This document shows, in pieces, positions 23,301 through 24,238 of a DNA stretch of 24,238 nucleotides (position 1 is its first letter; each line of letters starts with the position of its first letter). The translations under genes were made by a program, and so were the position numbers. A model generated the notes under the pieces. The model ran no database searches. It saw only the letters and a list, made by a program, of their open reading frames with translations, and was not told the DNA's origin. The stretch comes from JADCCX01 sp051649305 (GTDB lineage Bacteria > Pseudomonadota > Alphaproteobacteria > Rhizobiales > Beijerinckiaceae): contig JBOFGV010000027.1 of assembly GCA_051649305.1 (NCBI GenBank), positions 1 to 24,238 of the forward strand, in the 5' to 3' direction.

Positions 23301-24238
23301 TCAGGCGTTGGGCAGGCGCCGCGCCAGTGCCTCAAGCACAGCCATGCGGACGGCCACGCCCATTTCCACCTGTTCGCGGATCAGGGATTGCGCACCATCA
23401 GCCACATCGGTGGAAATCTCCACACCGCGATTCATCGGGCCGGGGTGCATCACCAGCGCATCAGGCTTGGCGAGGGCCAATTTTTCCTCATCAAGGCCGA
23501 AATAGCGGAAATATTCTTTGGTGGACGGAATAAACGAGCCATGCATGCGCTCTCGCTGCAGGCGCAGCATCATGACGATATCAGCGTCCTTAAGGCCCTT
23601 GCGCATGTCGTGATAAATTTCAAAGCCAAAGCGCTCGATTCCTGCTGGCATCAGCGTTGTCGGGCCAATCAGACGCACGCGCGCGCCCAGAGCCGCAAGG
23701 CAGATCATGTTGGAGCGCGCCACACGGCTATGCATGATGTCGCCGCAAATCGCGACAATCAGCCCCTCAATCTGCCCTTTGGCGCGCTTGATAGTGAGGG
23801 CATCAAGCAAGGCCTGCGTGGGGTGCTCGTGAGCACCGTCGCCTGCGTTGATCACGGAGCAGTCAACTTTGCGCGCCAGCAGTTGCACAGCGCCCGCTGC
23901 ATGATGGCGCACAACAATGAGATCCGGCCGCATGGCGTTCAGTGTCATTGCGGTATCAATCAGTGTTTCGCCTTTCTTGGTCGAAGAATTGGAAACCGAC
24001 ATGTTCATAACGTCAGCACCAAGCCGCTTTCCGGCGAGTTCAAACGAGGATTGCGTGCGGGTTGAAGGCTCGAAAAACAGATTGATCTGTGTTCTGCCGC
24101 GCAAAACAGACTTTTTCTTCTCGATCTGTCGTGAAACTGACACCTCTTCATCGGCCAAAGCGAGAAGAGCTTCGATATCAATGCGCGTCAAACCCTCGAT
24201 GCCCAGCAAATGGCGATGGGGAAATGTGTATGCGGCGC
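23301..24238 (-). CDS. pyrB: Aspartate carbamoyltransferase catalytic subunit (5' partial)
   Basis: PyrB joins carbamoyl phosphate and aspartate to carbamoyl aspartate, the committed step of de novo pyrimidine synthesis in the cytoplasm. The frame stays open to the window edge: upstream of LLGIEGLTR it still reads AAYTFPHRH, which is normal PyrB sequence, so the true start lies outside and the TTG at 24209 is an internal leucine. Key sites are the carbamoyl-phosphate loop NLFFEPSTRTQSSFE, GDGAHEHPTQALLDALT, the aspartate-side GDIMHSRVARSN and VMHPGPMNRGVEI. About 312 residues are visible, nearly the whole protein. It is followed by a small membrane protein and the degenerate dihydroorotase homologue. 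Confidence 0.96.
   Translation of the reverse strand, partial: AAYTFPHRHLLGIEGLTRIDIEALLALADEEVSVSRQIEKKKSVLRGRTQINLFFEPSTRTQSSFELAGKRLGADVMNMSVSNSSTKKGETLIDTAMTLNAMRPDLIVVRHHAAGAVQLLARKVDCSVINAGDGAHEHPTQALLDALTIKRAKGQIEGLIVAICGDIMHSRVARSNMICLAALGARVRLIGPTTLMPAGIERFGFEIYHDMRKGLKDADIVMMLRLQRERMHGSFIPSTKEYFRYFGLDEEKLALAKPDALVMHPGPMNRGVEISTDVADGAQSLIREQVEMGVAVRMAVLEALARRLPNA

Overview
The window looks like a chromosomal core region of an alphaproteobacterium of the order Hyphomicrobiales (Rhizobiales), probably a relative of the Brucella/Phyllobacterium group. The basis is gene order (lptF-lptG-lptD-surA-rsmA; fabD-fabG..mltG-yicC-gmk; pyrB-pyrC) and typical sequence signatures in LldD, LptF, YicC and PyrB. 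Base composition is moderate, GC somewhat above half by eye. The exception is one clearly AT-rich patch at about 20.5-21.5 kb. No tRNA, rRNA, CRISPR array or insertion sequence was seen, and no gene-free stretch exceeds 300 bases.

Layout. (1) 1-1091 (+): 3' part of an FMN-dependent L-lactate dehydrogenase, cut by the window edge. (2) 1210-8005 (+): a tightly packed outer-membrane biogenesis operon, lptF, lptG, lptD, surA, ending with the 16S rRNA methyltransferase rsmA. (3) 8025-13179 (-): convergent to it, fabD, fabG, mltG, yicC, gmk (fatty-acid initiation and reduction, peptidoglycan termination, RNA decay, GMP kinase). (4) 13311-19410 (-): a probable single operon of rhodanese, a cytoplasmic-looking molybdopterin oxidoreductase, and the ATPase and two permeases of a BMP/nucleoside-type ABC importer. 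(5) 19494-20498 (+): a divergent GlxA-type AraC-family regulator, with an 18-bp palindrome over its start region. (6) 20569-21440 (-): an AT-rich DUF3800 gene broken by a -1 frameshift at an A-run. (7) 21491-24238 (-): a dihydroorotase-like pyrC lacking its metal-site residues, a small two-helix membrane protein, and pyrB, cut by the window edge.

How they work together. LptF/LptG/LptD carry and insert lipopolysaccharide, with SurA as the periplasmic chaperone for outer-membrane proteins such as LptD. The divergent regulator most plausibly controls the rhodanese/oxidoreductase/transporter block. PyrB and the degenerate PyrC probably form one aspartate transcarbamoylase complex.

The most striking general pattern is what is missing. 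pdxA is not between surA and rsmA, acpP-fabF are not between fabG and mltG, and no plsY follows pyrC, although related bacteria usually have them there. The best candidates for a less-described system are the rhodanese-oxidoreductase-ABC block with its divergent GlxA-like regulator, and the frameshifted DUF3800 island. Both functional readings are inference.
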